Source: Paramecium octaurelia
Taxonomy: Eukaryota; Ciliophora; Oligohymenophorea; Peniculida; Parameciidae
Reading direction: 5' to 3'
Assembly: GCA_905182995.1 (NCBI GenBank)
Contig: CAJJDP010000113.1
Coordinates: forward strand, 316,886 to 380,885
DNA length: 64,000 nt
Positions 1-12,289 of the stretch are shown in pieces (the first letter of the stretch is position 1; each line of letters starts with the position of its first letter). Below the pieces are notes generated by a model. The model saw only the letters and a list, made by a program, of their open reading frames with translations, had not been told where the DNA came from and ran no database searches. The translations under genes were made by a program, and so were the position numbers.

Positions 1-776
1 GCAAGTGTCAGATTGCTTTTTTATCTGAATGCTTTATTCGAAATTCGATTATACTAACGGTTAATAGGAACTTTTGTGTTCGGAACTAGGATAATCTTAA
101 TGGTTTGAAGACTTCACTTCCTCGATACATTGCTGTTTGTGTTCATAAATTTCTAGTATGAATATGAATTGTAACTTCTAATCAACTGTTCAAAGGATTC
201 CTTAACATTGGTTCCTTCCTTAGCTGATGTCTCATAGTAAATCATGTTGTATTTAGAACACACTTATTAGACTTCATTGACAGACACACATCGATTTGAG
301 GGGTTCTCCTGAATCAAATCCAATTTGTTGCCAACTAACATAATAACAATGCTGTCTTCTGTGTATTAAATAATCTCTATCGAAATTTAGATCAATACCT
401 CTTGACGCCAACTCAGCACATTTTCAAATGAATTCTTATCACTTAAATCGTAAAACAATAGTGCTCCTTCTGATTTTCGATAATGTGCTGTAGTTATGGC
501 TTTATACTTTTCAGCTCCTGCGGTATCCCAAATTACAGATTTCACTATTTTACCTTCCTCTGGTAGTAGAATGGATTGAGCTGCATATTCTACTCCGATT
601 GTTGGTTGGGATTGTTTCTTGATTACATTTTTGGTTAATCTAAATTGGATTAGATTTAGTACCGAATCAGATAGCTTGTCTTACCAACACTTGAGTCTCC
701 CACTAAAATTACTATGATTTGAGAAGTATCACTTACTTTTATATAATTCATCGTATGGTTTGTTGGGTTCCTCCAT
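1..776 (-). CDS. Rab11-like small GTPase (3' end beyond window)
   Basis: Rab-family GTPase controlling membrane traffic. It begins MEEPNKPYDELYK, then shows the P-loop GDSSVGKT, switch I PTIGVEYA, WDTAGAEKY in switch II, the base-binding GNKLDL and ETSAKEG. The blocks ITTAHYRKSEGALLFYDL and IVIMLVGNKLDL resemble Rab11. Four small introns are inferred, including 712-736 (25 nt) and 86-117 (32 nt). Removing the last one avoids a TGA at 114-116 and gives a tail ...IKKQSDTC whose final Cys is exactly at the window edge, as expected for a prenylated Rab tail. Oddity: the catalytic Gln of switch II (DTAGQE) is Ala here (codon at 513-515). Rab family is certain; subfamily is an inference. Confidence 0.88.
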
Positions 777-836
777 TTATAATAATATGTTATAAGAAAT
801 TATACAATTGAGTAACTCTGTCATTCTATAGATTAA

Positions 837-2408
837 TCAATTTAATAAACTAAATTTATCCATCATTTCTATGAATTCATTGTAATCTATTTCTCCATCT
901 CCATTCTTATCTGCCTCTCTGATCATATCATCCCAATACTTCTCATCAATGATATTGTCACTTTCTTAAAAGAATAATACTTTATTTACTTCCCAATACA
1001 GTTTGCAATTCATGTTTGTCAATCTTTCCACTTCCATCCAAATCCAACATCTTGAATGCTTGATACAACTTTTCTTCCTTCATGTACAGAGACTTTTCCA
1101 TAGTTGCAGCCAAGAATTCTGAAATATATTTGAATCCCTACCTGTATAATTGATCGTGCCATTTCCATCGGTATCAATGCTCTTGATGACATTTGCCAAA
1201 TCTTTTGCTTATGAATCACTCATTCCTGTCAACCCTTCTCTCAACTCCTCTATAGTCAAAACTCCATCCCCATTCTTATCCAATTATTTGAATAACCTTA
1301 TGTTAATCTTAATGATTACTTTCCTAGATCTGTGATTTCTTGTTCATTCAATTGAGAAGCTATGAATGTCAATGCCACCTTCTTCAGTTTATTGCTGCCT
1401 GTAAAATTCTTTAGTTAACCAAAATTTAATTTCAATTCTAGAATAGAGATTTATGATTTGTACATTTAGTTTGTTTACTGCCATCCTTCATCCACTTATG
1501 TTGTATCACCTATGATGCTTTGTATCTCTTTTCAGGAGTGGTAATCATATGAGAGATGAGATCTTTGGCTGACTCAGTTACAGCCTTCATCTCTGGGATT
1601 TCCAATGTATATTCTCCCTTCTGAACAGCATCCAATATTTCAGGATCACTATCTCCATAAAAGGGGGGCACTCCTGATAAGAGGATGTATAGGATGACAC
1701 CAGCACTCCAGATGTCGCAGGATTCATCGTAACTTCCTTTGAGCACTTCAGGAGAAATATAGTATGGTGTTCCAGCTTTTGTTTTCATAGTGACCTTTTG
1801 ATTTCCTGCTTGTTTGGCTGAGATTGGATCTTCAAATAAGGTGCTCAATCCAAAATCAATTACTTTGATTGGAGAATCTTCAGCTTTAGTTAGGAATAAG
1901 AAGTTTTCAGGTTTCAAATCTCTATGACAAATACCATTAGTATGACAATAGTTTAATGCCTAATTAATTATTGTATAAGGATATACTTGCATAATTTGAA
2001 GAAAGATTTCATGTGCTTCTGCTTCGCTAAAACATCCCTTATCCATAATTCGATCGAAGAGCTCTCCACCTTCGCAAAGTCTTGAATACTTTAATGATAT
2101 TGATACTCCATAACGAGATAGACGTTTCTTTGATCTTCGAAGGTTTCGTATAGTTTGATGATATTTGGATGATCCAATTATCTCAGAATATCTATTTCTT
2201 TTTTGAATCGGTCAGGGTTCTTAACTTTGCTTTTCGGAATGACTTTGACAGCCCTCTGATTTTTAGTCCCCTTGAGTGTGGCCTTGACAACACTCCCATA
2301 GGTACCAGATCCAATGACCTTTTTAAGATTGATATCATAATATTATTCAATCTTGCCTTCGTGGCTCATGATGAACCATTATTTCTTCAAAAATACATCT
2401 TGATTCAT
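837..2408 (-). CDS. Calcium-dependent protein kinase (CDPK)
   Basis: Ser/Thr kinase fused to a calmodulin-like domain, activated directly by Ca2+. The N-terminal kinase shows the Gly-loop IGSGTYGSVV, catalytic [11 protein letters not shown], the DFG motif in VIDFGLS, and the activation-segment end GTPYYISPEVL. A junction helix follows, then four EF-hands with intact loops, in order DKNGDGVLTIEE, DTDGNGTINYTE, DLDGSGKIDKHE and DKNGDGEIDYNE; the protein ends FSLLN. The ATG at 2408 is preferred because MNQDVFLKKQWFI is in frame and resembles other ciliate CDPK N-termini; an in-frame Met at 2369 is the alternative. Several introns of about 21-27 nt were removed. It lies 60 bp from the Rab start, on the same strand. 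Confidence 0.93.
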
Positions 2409-2475
2409 ACTTTTTTGTTATTTTTTATTATATTTTTTTTAAGCTAAAATGCTTAAATATATATCTATTTTTATA

Positions 2476-4508
2476 TCATTCTTCATTCTTGGGATCATCA
2501 TGTTTTTTATAATATTCATTGACCTGATGATCTTGTTTGTTTTCTAACTCTAATGGACCGATGTCCTCGATGAGATTTGCTTCATTCTAGATGATTTATG
2601 CAACTAATTCATAGAATCATGAATACCCTGTTCTGGTTTAGTTTGAGGATCCGAAATTATTTCTTCAATTTGTTCATCAATCAACTCTAATTCCTCCGAG
2701 CTTGCTTTATGTCTAAGAACTAAATAGATAAACGTACATTGATTCTACTTTGGGTTCTTCTTATTGAATTTACTGCATTTCTTACAATTATTATAATCGT
2801 CCCTCCTCATTGCAATCATAAAATTTCTCCTCTTAAAGATTCGCTATCTCATAATCCAGTTCTTCATCGTCATCCAATTCCAAATTATACTCTTCATTCT
2901 CATTTTCTTTATTATTATCTTCCTCATGGATGTCTTCTTCTACTTCAATGTCTTCTTCTTTATTGTCATTTTCTTTTTGAGGCTAAATTGTAGTTGAATC
3001 TTGGATGGACTAAAATATCGATCTTGGTTTTGGATCGAAGTCACATAGTAATCGTTTTTCTACTGAATTAATTTTATTGAGAGTGTCATTAACATACTGT
3101 TCCCACTCCTCATTTGTGAAATGACTGTCTACTAATAAATTAGATATTTTAGTTAATATCCCTTAATATCCAGGTTTGATATGGTTTTGAAGAGATCCAA
3201 CTTGTTTTTTTTCATTTTTGTTGTATTTAAGAATGGTTAATGCTAAGAATTGCTGGATGGATTTGAACATCTCTGGAAGTTTCTAAAAAATGAAGACGAC
3301 TATCTTATCAAACCAAATGAGAGCCTGATTGTTGAATTCATGTGACAATATTAGATTAGTAATAACTTAGAATGATTGGTTATTGATCAGTTCATTCAAT
3401 ATCTCCTCCTTCTCACTCAGCAGTAGTAAATGGTATATTTGGAGTAAGGTGAGTTTGTTGGAGGACAAAGGAGTGATAATTTAACCATAGGTGGTTTGAT
3501 GAGGAAAAGCTTAGATGTTAGTAGTGGTGAATGCATTTGGGAGATGCTTAGCAACATCCATAAAGTAGAGAAAGTAGTCTGTTTTACCTGAATTATTAAT
3601 ATATTACAATAGATTGGATACTAATTCATAGGCTGAAGTTCTCTGACTTTAATACTATCAATATGAGCAATAATTGTTTACGCAGATAGTGAGAAAGAAA
3701 TAGGGGTTCATTAGAATTTTGACTAACTCTTCCTGCTCTGGATTGATTGAACTCTTTAAGAGATTGTTGATTATCAGCATGCAATTATCGAAAACCTAGG
3801 TGTAGAATTGGGATAGGTACTTCAATTTCATAATAACGATTCAAGGAGATCTTCATAATCCTCTGCAAGATGGATTTCTGCTTATCCAGCAGTTGATTTT
3901 CGTCATTGGGATCAGGAGTGATAACTTTTTCAATAATTTCAGCAACATGTGGTACGTCTAGATGTTTAAGAAGATTGGAGATATCTCTGTCATTCAAGTA
4001 TTGCAACATCTAGTGTTCGATATTGAATGTGATACTTTGAAATGCTTCTTCTTTAGTAAAGTGAGGACGACTTTAGAGAAGTAACCTGCTTATGTGACGT
4101 TGAGGATATCCTCATTCAGAAGCGAAAACAGTCTATTCAAATAATGGAGGTTTTGTTCTTCGAATAGGAAATCCTAAAAGAAATCATTCTCCTTGCTCAG
4201 GATCTCGCTTGCCAAAAAAGGATATCTAGTTTGTTGTTGAACAGAGGCATACTTATATGATTATCTGTGATAGTTAGCCTCATCTACGAAATCGGTGATA
4301 TACTCGATGAGGGTGTCCAGATGCTCAGGGTGATCTTTGACGCTATGAATCATGCCCATGATTACTAATTAAGCAATTTGTATTGTTATTAGGGCATCAA
4401 GAGATCTTACAACAGCAACGATTCATCCAATATTAATTTGATGTCCTTCTTCTCCTCGATGAATTCATCCATCCGCGAATTCATAAAGTTAAACATTCGG
4501 AAAATCAT
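2476..4508 (-). CDS. SAPS-domain regulatory subunit of PP6-type phosphatase
   Basis: Probable regulatory subunit of a PP6/Sit4-type phosphatase (SAPS/PPP6R family). The N-terminal half is an all-helical SAPS-type domain. Recognisable pieces are FIEEKKDIKLILDES, then LIEYITDFVDEANYH, ASEILSKEND, LNEDILNVTQAGYFSKVV and YLNDRDISNLLKHLDVPHV. A helical middle part and a strongly acidic C-terminal tail rich in Glu, Asp and Asn follow; the protein ends HDDPKNEE. Length is about 670 residues, within the family range. The start is the first ATG of the frame past the stop of the upstream gene, only 34 bp away. I recognise the family from pattern, not from a search, and introns inside the N-terminal part are only partly resolved. 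Confidence 0.7.
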
Positions 4509-4542
4509 GATTAAATTAATATTTTTAATAGAAATTACTCTC

Positions 4543-6615
4543 TCACAACTCTCCCAACACAAGCAACACATCCAAAGAAACAAAGCATTCCAATGCCTCA
4601 TAATTAACGAATCCCAAGTTTGTGAACAATCTACCTTAATTTCAACTATTACCTTGCAGTCTCCTTATTTCTAGCCTCCGATCGTTACCAGAATTCTCTA
4701 CTATCAGACCCTGGGAACATTGGCCTATCCTTTTGACTCTGATGTTTGAATATTGCAATCCTCTTCTCGTACAACTCATCAGGTGACAATGGTACTGCCA
4801 TCGTTACCTTATCCAATTCCCACTCCTACCAAGCACCTCTATACAAGAGAGTAGTCAAATTAGGTAATTGTTCCTTTACTTATGGCAACACTGCCAAGAT
4901 AGATTCCAAACACACTCTATGAGTTCCATGTGGATCAGTCAAATCTCCAGCGGCATAAATATACTCTGGTTGAATCTTCAATATTATATCCTTCACTATC
5001 TTCTTATCTTCCTCACCAAGGGGTTTCTTCTATGACTTACCAGTCTCATAAAATGGCAAATCCAAGAAATGAATATTCTATTCCTCCACTCCTGTGCACA
5101 ATGCAGCACTTCTCGCTTCAGTTCTTCTGATTATCGTCTTAACATAGGCCAGATCTGGACCATCTACTTCTCCAGGTTTCTTATCCTTTATCTACTTCTT
5201 CACCTTCTCATAGAATTCTTCCCCACTCCCACCAATCATTTTGGAGGTCTCCTTCAAAACATCCGCAAATCTCAGAGCATCAAAATCAAACACTGCCAAA
5301 TTCCCACTCACCATATATACTACATGGACCTCATGACCTTAATTAGTTAGTTTCTTCATTGTTCCACCCATACAAATTACATCATCATCTGGATGTGGTG
5401 AAAATATTATTATCTTCTATTTACTGATTGCCTTCTTCTAAGTAAAGTATGACTCTGGCAATTTGTCAGGTCTTCCTCCTGCTGGCCATCCAGTAATTCT
5501 ACATATTATATTAATCTGCGTACATCTATGACAACTCCTTAAACACTGTCAAATTCACTATTCCGCAATTTCCTTATCCAACCTAGGTGATCAACTCCAA
5601 CAATCCATTGTCCTCGTAATCCTCCTACTACAATCTCAATATTGGCTTTCCCACTTTCTAACTCAACCATATCACTCCCTTCTTTGCTGTACTCAAATCG
5701 TACTTTATTTACAATTCACCCTTCAACCCTTAAGCCTCCAACAACCAAGGAGCTTGATATCTGGTCAATCCTTAAGCTGATGCTCTCTCCAAAACAAACA
5801 ATGCGTTCTTGTGATTCTACAAGAATGTTGCAGGATACTATGATGAAAGTTAACCTTCAATCACAGTAGATGCTATCTTTTGTTTTCCCTCTGTGAATGC
5901 AGCTATGATAATCTTCTTTGCTTATAAAATTGTTCCAATGCCCATTGTTATTGCGTATTTGGGAACATTTTCAATCCCATAAAATGAAGACGAAGCATCT
6001 GCTCTTGTTTTCCTATCCAAAGTGATCAATCTAGTTTTGCTATTCACCGAAGATCCTGGCTCATTAAATCCAATATGTCCTAAATTTATTGTCAAAACAT
6101 TTACCAGTGCTTCCAATGCCCAACAGCTAAAAGTCCAATCCCCCCTTCTCCAATATCAAATTTTCGTAGTATTAACAAAAGTCCTCAATCTACTCCCTAA
6201 TTAAGGTTCCGTCTGGAATGTGGATGTTCTCCTTCTGAATGTCCACATGATTGAAGAGATTTTCGTGCATGAAATGGTAATATGAATGGAGAGATTCCTA
6301 CAATTACATATATACACCACAGCTACCTTAGGAATTGGGAAATATTCATCCAAATTGAATGTTATCACGTTCTAAAATGATAGTCCCTCCTCCTTATGCA
6401 ATCTAACTAGCTCCTTGTAGACCTATATTGGAGTTGATCCAGTAGCTAAACCCAAAACACACGGGAGCTGCTAAGCCTATTTCTACTTGATAATTTGTGC
6501 TATCTCTCCAGCTATCCACACTGAAGCGCATCTTTAGTTATTGAACACTTTAACTGGGATTTTTTCCTAATATTAAGTGTCTTTATAGTACGTAAGGATT
6601 TGTGGTGTTAATCAT
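4543..6615 (-). CDS. nagB: Glucosamine-6-phosphate deaminase fused to LmbE/PIG-L-type domain
   Basis: About 660 residues in two parts. The N-terminal part is a glucosamine-6-phosphate deaminase, which converts GlcN6P to fructose-6-phosphate and ammonia: [36 protein letters not shown] and the TRADASS segment are visible. The C-terminal part is LmbE/PIG-L-like, with the zinc-site motif [14 protein letters not shown] near 5380-5400, [32 protein letters not shown] and [10 protein letters not shown], ending [14 protein letters not shown]. This two-domain order is the one known from Bacteroidetes NagB proteins, which also end in a YEAMEAFV-like segment. At least three introns (22, 25 and 29 nt) are needed, so the gene is adapted to this genome. 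The activity of the second domain is unknown. Confidence 0.9.
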
Positions 6616-6913
6616 AAGAAATTAAATTATTTAATTTTTTCCATCTAGAAATTCTTTAATAATCTGAGTTTGTTACTAATGAATTTATATTTTATTATAC
6701 AATAATATTTGCATTTATTCAAATTCTTATTTAAATTACATTGAGGAATTTCTTAGATTTTTCTCAATCCATAATAAACACAGATTTATAATAAAAATCT
6801 TCCCTTAAATTTGGATATAATCTTTTATAAGAAAGAGAACATACAGTAGAATGGATGTGAATTATATGTTTTATTATCAGAAAAGAATCATCATTATAAA
6901 TGAGCAGATATTT

Positions 6914-9409
6914 TCAAAATTCTGAGTCCCAATCGACAGCGACGGTGCAAATCATATCAGGACTTGTATCCCTTGTAATCATCTCTAGAAAGGGTATTTC
7001 CTCAAACTTGGATTACTAGAGCTTAGGAATGTGTGGAGGTTTAATTCCCATCATTTCTAAGTCTTCCTTAAAAATTATAGGACCAATAGTTTACCCACTA
7101 AAATCCATCAAACCAAGAATGAACTTTGAGAGCATCATACGATCCCCCCAATCTCAACTCAGGTGTCCTATTCATCAATTGATCCATCAATTTAATGGCC
7201 TTGAAGTCCTTCAAAAATTAAGGGTACTCTACTCTCCCATTCAGAATGGCTTCTTAGATTATGTATCTAAATATAAACTGATAAATACGGGTCATCATCT
7301 TCATTGCCAGCAAAGGGAACTTCTCCACACATCAATTCGAAAAAGCAGATTCCCAAAGACCACAAATCAGTGGAGAAGGTGTATCCTTTGCCCTTCAAAA
7401 TTTCAGGAGACATGTAATGAGGTGTGCCAACGATAGTGTAAGTCTTAGAAGCTCTAGATTTTAACACTTTGGCAGTACCCATATCAATCAACTTTAAATA
7501 CCCATCTTCCATGACTATGAAGTTCTCAGGTTTTACATCCCTGTAGATGATGTGATAAGAGTGGAGTTTCTCTAAAATATTAATCATCTAAGCGATGTAG
7601 AATTGAGTTTCATATGAATTCAATAGTCCAAGATCTCTGATCACATGAAATAGTTCCTTTCCCTTGACATATTCAGTCAATAAGTATATATAATTTTGAT
7701 CCTTGAAGGATCTATGAAAACAGACCAAACTTGGATGATTCAACAAATCTAGAGCCTGTTTCTCGTTCTTTATGTGTCTTTCAGTATTATTTGCTATTAT
7801 ATTTACTTTTGGAACACACTTCATGACATGCAGATTTTATTGAGGGATATCTTTAACCAAGTAAGCATTTCCAAAGGTGCCTTCTCCTAAAAGCTGCAAT
7901 CCAATGAAGTCCTCTAAAGTAAGCAGAGAATAATTGCTTTTTTATCGTTTCTCTAACAAACTTGAAGATCCCGCTCTGTCCTTATTCTTCTTTACAACAG
8001 TTTCCAATTCTCCTCCAATACACTCAAAGAACTGTTTAAAAGGGAGCACAGACAATGTGGTTTTACGAGTAGTTACTATATCCGAACTAATTTTCCTTTT
8101 AGATTCCTCAACTTAGAGAAATGTGTCTCCAAATAATTGACCATTGTTAAATAGTTGTCCATTAAACTCTAATTAACCATCAAGAATAATAATGAGTTTA
8201 TCAATCATTTAATTTTTTGAGAATAAGTACTCTTTACTTTCATAAGTCTTAATTTTAAAGTTTGACACTATCTTTTAAATTTACATCTTTGTCAGATCCC
8301 TTAATTAAGGGTGTTTTTCAAATGCCCATTTCTGCATATTTGTATAAATGATTAACTATGCAACTAAATAAATGCAATTATGGTACCTGAATCTTCTCTC
8401 CCAGAATAGTTGTAATATCCTCTCTACTCAACGATAACAAATTAACATCCTCATCATTGGCTTTCACAGTTGCTCCTCTTACACAATTACCAAAAAGGGC
8501 TTATTCTCCAAAGGAATCCCCCTAATTCATGTATCTCAAGAACTATCCCTACTTTGTGACCTAAACTATTCCCTTCTGTATGATGTAGAATGAATTTGCC
8601 ATGTCTCCTTCATTTACAATTATCTCTCCCTACTTAAATTTTAATGTTATCAACACATTTGCTATACTGTCTCTCTGTTCCTCAGTCATAAAATCTAAAC
8701 ACTCAATAAACAACACAATACCAAAAAATTTAACTTAATCCAGGAATTTTCTATTTGTTTCGTATGCTTTTTATTGGATATCCTCAACTGCCTTTCTGAA
8801 TTTCTTTCTCTCCAACACCCAAAATCCACAATCACCTATTGCCTATACTGACGCAGATCTTGGGGCATGGTACATTAAGGCCAATTCTCCAAAATACGCA
8901 GGAGTTTTCAATACTCTCTTAACCTCATCATTTATGATAATTTTACAATCCCCCCTTTCTTACTTATTAATGATGAAATCTACCAATTATAAAAAATAAT
9001 GTTGCTTTATCCCCCTGTTTAAATATGAATTCTGCATTTTTAGCTGTAACATAATACATCTCATCAATTAGTTTAGCCCTACCTTTAATACTTTTATTTA
9101 CTTGTCATCATTGTCGAGCTGGGCAAACATAAAGTGGTCTCCAAAGGCATTCAGAATCATTTAAAAATCAAAAGGTGATTTCTCCTTTGCCTACTTAACC
9201 ACATTCTCGTGAATCTGCTCTTCCATCACTTCTATTTTTGCTTAACGTTTCTTGTCCCCCCTTCTTGGCTTAATGATTTAGTTGCATAAACTTACTTCCG
9301 CAGGCAAACTACTCATCGAGTAATTTCCTTTTGGAGGTTACACTGTAGGCATGGGATCCATATTGATCTCAGGCTGAGGTTATGGAATTTTACTTATACA
9401 AACTCCCAT
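6914..9409 (-). CDS. cGMP-dependent protein kinase (PKG)
   Basis: AGC-family kinase with N-terminal cyclic-nucleotide-binding domains. The protein starts MGVCIS, a likely N-myristoylation site with a nearby Cys, suggesting membrane attachment. At least two phosphate-binding cassettes are clear: FGELALMYHAPRSASV and GDSFGEQALFGNCVRGA. The kinase shows IIYRDVKPENFIV, LIDMGTAK (DMG in place of DFG), GTPHYMSPEIL and DLWSLGICFFELMCGEVPF, and ends AVDWDSEF, the usual C-terminus type of AGC kinases. About 800 residues after removal of short introns. Cyclic nucleotide specificity (cGMP rather than cAMP) is inferred from the single-chain architecture. Confidence 0.9.
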
Positions 9410-9641
9410 TTTATAAATATTATTAAATATACACACTAATTTAAATAAAATATTATTATGATATCTCAAGAAAGATATTGATCTTACTATTAAGATTGTA
9501 TTTAAATATTCAAGATCCTCAGATATAACTTCAAACATCAATCCTCTAAACATCATCAATTGAAACTCTCTAATTACACTTAACTATTTATAAAATATTT
9601 AATTAATACTTCATTTTTTATCAAAGCTACTTAGTTTTGGA

Positions 9642-10225
9642 TCAATTGGCATCTAAAACAAAATCGTCCATAACATCATAATTCTTTCTCTAAAAAAAGT
9701 TAAGATTATCAACATTTTATGAAGATTCTGAACTTTTTATTCTATATTTAGATGACGACTTGTTTTTATATTTTTCATAATTATCACAAATTTTAGTGTT
9801 TGTGTTCTTCTAAATCTTCCAAGTCCTATGTTATTTTCTCCTCCTTAAGGTTTTTAAGTATTTATAATAATCATTTAAGTGCTTTTATTATAATCCTTGT
9901 TCTATTTTAAATAGCTGGTTAATTAAGTTGAAATCCTTTCCAAAAGTTCAGGTCCTTCAACATCAATTCTTACTTTTCTTTATCTCTTTTTCAATATTGT
10001 TTTCTGACTTTGATTTTATTTCTAAGTTCTAAATTATGAAATTATTCTTGAATAATCACTACAAAGGACCTCTCTTCATTGAACAAGTTTCTTTGTCTTA
10101 ATCATATATTGTGTTCTATCATGAGAAGATTTAACTATAAAATTGAGTTTAAATATATGAATAATCGATCTTTAATTATTTCTCAATTGTTTAAATATCT
10201 TTAAATTTTCACTAAATATATACAT
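9642..10225 (-). CDS. Small hypothetical coiled-coil protein
   Basis: I do not recognise this protein. A reading frame of about 160 residues is obtained by removing four short introns of 20, 26, 23 and 29 nt. It contains a helical segment LIIQEQFHNLELRNKIK, then DVEGPELLERISTQL, a basic and Ser-rich part, and a C-terminus NYDVMDDFVLDAN followed by TGA at 9642-9644. The amino-acid make-up looks coding, but each splice choice was made by eye and the start at 10225 is only the first suitable ATG. It lies 232 bp upstream of PKG on the same strand. Confidence 0.45.
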
Positions 10226-10619
10226 TGCCCTCAAGATCTATTATTTGGAATATTTTTGTAATGGCTATAAATCATGCTAATTTCAGTTGTCAAACAAAGC
10301 TTAGCTTATAAAGAAAAGAATAAAGGATTATTTACAATAGGTTTCAAAATCCTTATAATAGCAATAACAAAAATATTGTTAGCAACTAAAACTGGTTTCT
10401 TCCATATTCTCAAATGTAATTAATGTAGGCAAAGTAAAAGTTTGGAATTAATAACTGCTATATAGAACAAAGTCTTATTTTGATTTTTTGATGTTTTTTT
10501 GAAATGAATTCTGGTTTCTATTCGATTTTATGACAAATATTTAATTTACATAAATCATATAAAATTATCTTACTTATAATATGTTTCAGAATCTCATTAG
10601 AAAAATAAGGAGCCTAAAA
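10226..10619. other. Intergenic gap, divergent genes
   Basis: 394 bp between two divergently read genes. It is AT-rich and I see no convincing gene. It must hold the promoters of both neighbours, but no motif stands out. Confidence 0.6.
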
Positions 10620-12224
10620 ATGAGAAACTAAATCATATTAGCAAACATCATATTTCTAACCATTGTCATTTCATTGCCAATTTCAGCATTTTATGCTTAA
10701 TCAGAAATATTTTCTTATATATCAGCTCAATCAACTGAACTATTGCAAGTGTAATAGGATAAAACTCAACTTATAATTATTGGAAAGATGTTGATGAGAA
10801 GAGTGGCTTTATAACATTAGAAAAGTAATATTATTGTTCTTATTAAGTAATAAACCAATTGGCATCTATTTCAAAATCTTACTATTATTTTGATTACAAC
10901 AACATTACAATAGAACTGAAATCTCCTCTGCCTGCGTGTGTTCCACTTGCTTATTTAAAAGGCGATGACTATTTCATCAATTATGAATCCTTTTGCTATC
11001 AAGCCAATGGATTAAGTGATTCAATTACTCTGCCTCAAAATGACACTTCAGTTCAATCACTCCATTCCACTTTAACTTTATTGAGCGGATACTCTATGAT
11101 TTTTGGATTAGATATAGTGAAATTGAAGGAATACTTTCACATTGGAGCTATTTCGAACATTTAGTATATGGCAGCATATCCTGTTAGCTACCTAATGAAA
11201 TCTTATAATGTACTAAAGCGACCTTGGTAATAGACATATCACATTTAGGTATCAGAATCACGTTTAAGCCTCTGCGAAGAACCCAGATCTGAACATTACT
11301 TACACTCCCCCCTTTAACCATTTTCTTAGTTAAACCTTGGAGGTGTCAATATGTTATTCAATTAAATCGAAAGCGAAGGAACTTATTGCAGTTTCTAAAA
11401 CACAATTGAGATTCGACTCATATATGATTCCACAGATCCCCTATAATGTATTACTATTAGATAATACAGGTGTTGTGTTATACACTAATTAAGATAACTA
11501 TTTTAATGACACCTAGTCAATCTACTTATATAATTAGAGCATCACAGGTTTTAACAAAACTGATTGGCTAAAAATCTAAGAAAATTCGTTAAATAACAAT
11601 TAAACACCCCAAATCTTCTACCATAAGCTATCAAATCAATCTGTATACCTAATTACTTATTAACTTCCAAATCAAGAATATACTCTCATCATGTATTTGT
11701 AATATATAATTTTGAGATACTCTAACATTACTACTACGATCGAGATGTAGGGGAGATTGGATGAAAAAAATTAAGAATTAAGTACGATCTTTATGAGGAT
11801 GGTAGTTTCTCAATTTTCTTTCTCAGTTTTTCTTATGCTACTTGAGTTTATAGTAATAGTGCAAATTTTCGCGCCTATTCATAGACTAACCATGGAGATT
11901 AGATAACATACTTTGCGGGTGGGGAATAACATCAACCGAGAAATCTTTAAGCTAATTAACAATAAACCAGTGGGCAATCAATTTTTAACTCTTCAGTAAA
12001 AGATTCTAAATATTGAAAATTTAATAAACGGAAATTAAAACAATAAGAGCAAGATTTGCAAGATATATGAATAAATTTAATACAATAAAAAGGGTAGACC
12101 TTTCAAAGTTAAGTAATTAAGAAAAGCAACAATGGATTTAAAAGATGATTAACACCAACTTAAACAAAAAGTCAAGAATATCATAAAACTTCTATTCAAT
12201 CATGAAGAAACAATAAATAATTGA
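10620..12224 (+). CDS. Two-pass membrane protein with extracellular Cache domain
   Basis: Likely cell-surface sensor. Residues about 4-27 form a transmembrane segment (IILANIIFLTIVISLPIS). A large extracellular part follows and contains RPWYQNHVQASAKNPDLNIT, the hallmark Cache-domain motif, then YNVLLLDNTGVVLYTNQD. A second transmembrane helix (FSFSVFLMLLEFIVIVQIF) leads to a cytoplasmic tail of about 110 residues rich in Lys, Asn and Gln. About 520 residues in total. Two introns are needed: 10825-10847 (23 nt) and 11227-11248 (22 nt); without the first one there is an apparent frameshift. No kinase or cyclase domain is attached, so it probably signals through partners. The ligand is unknown. 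Confidence 0.75.
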
Positions 12225-12289
12225 TTGTAATTAGCAAATAAAAGTTCTAGTGAAATGACTAAATACGATTAAATGATGTCTCATTATAA

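Noticed and set aside
114-116. In-frame TGA near the end of the Rab11-like gene, giving a Rab without C-terminal Cys
   Set aside because: A 32 nt intron at 86-117 removes it and yields a tail ending in Cys at the window edge, which fits a prenylated Rab much better.
4407-4674. Overlapping open frames on both strands between the SAPS and NagB genes
   Set aside because: They are shadows of the NagB C-terminus, which continues to 4543 after removal of a 22 nt intron.
10735-10850. Apparent frameshift between the signal-anchor and the extracellular domain of the Cache protein
   Set aside because: A standard 23 nt GT...AG intron at 10825-10847 joins the two frames with no stop.
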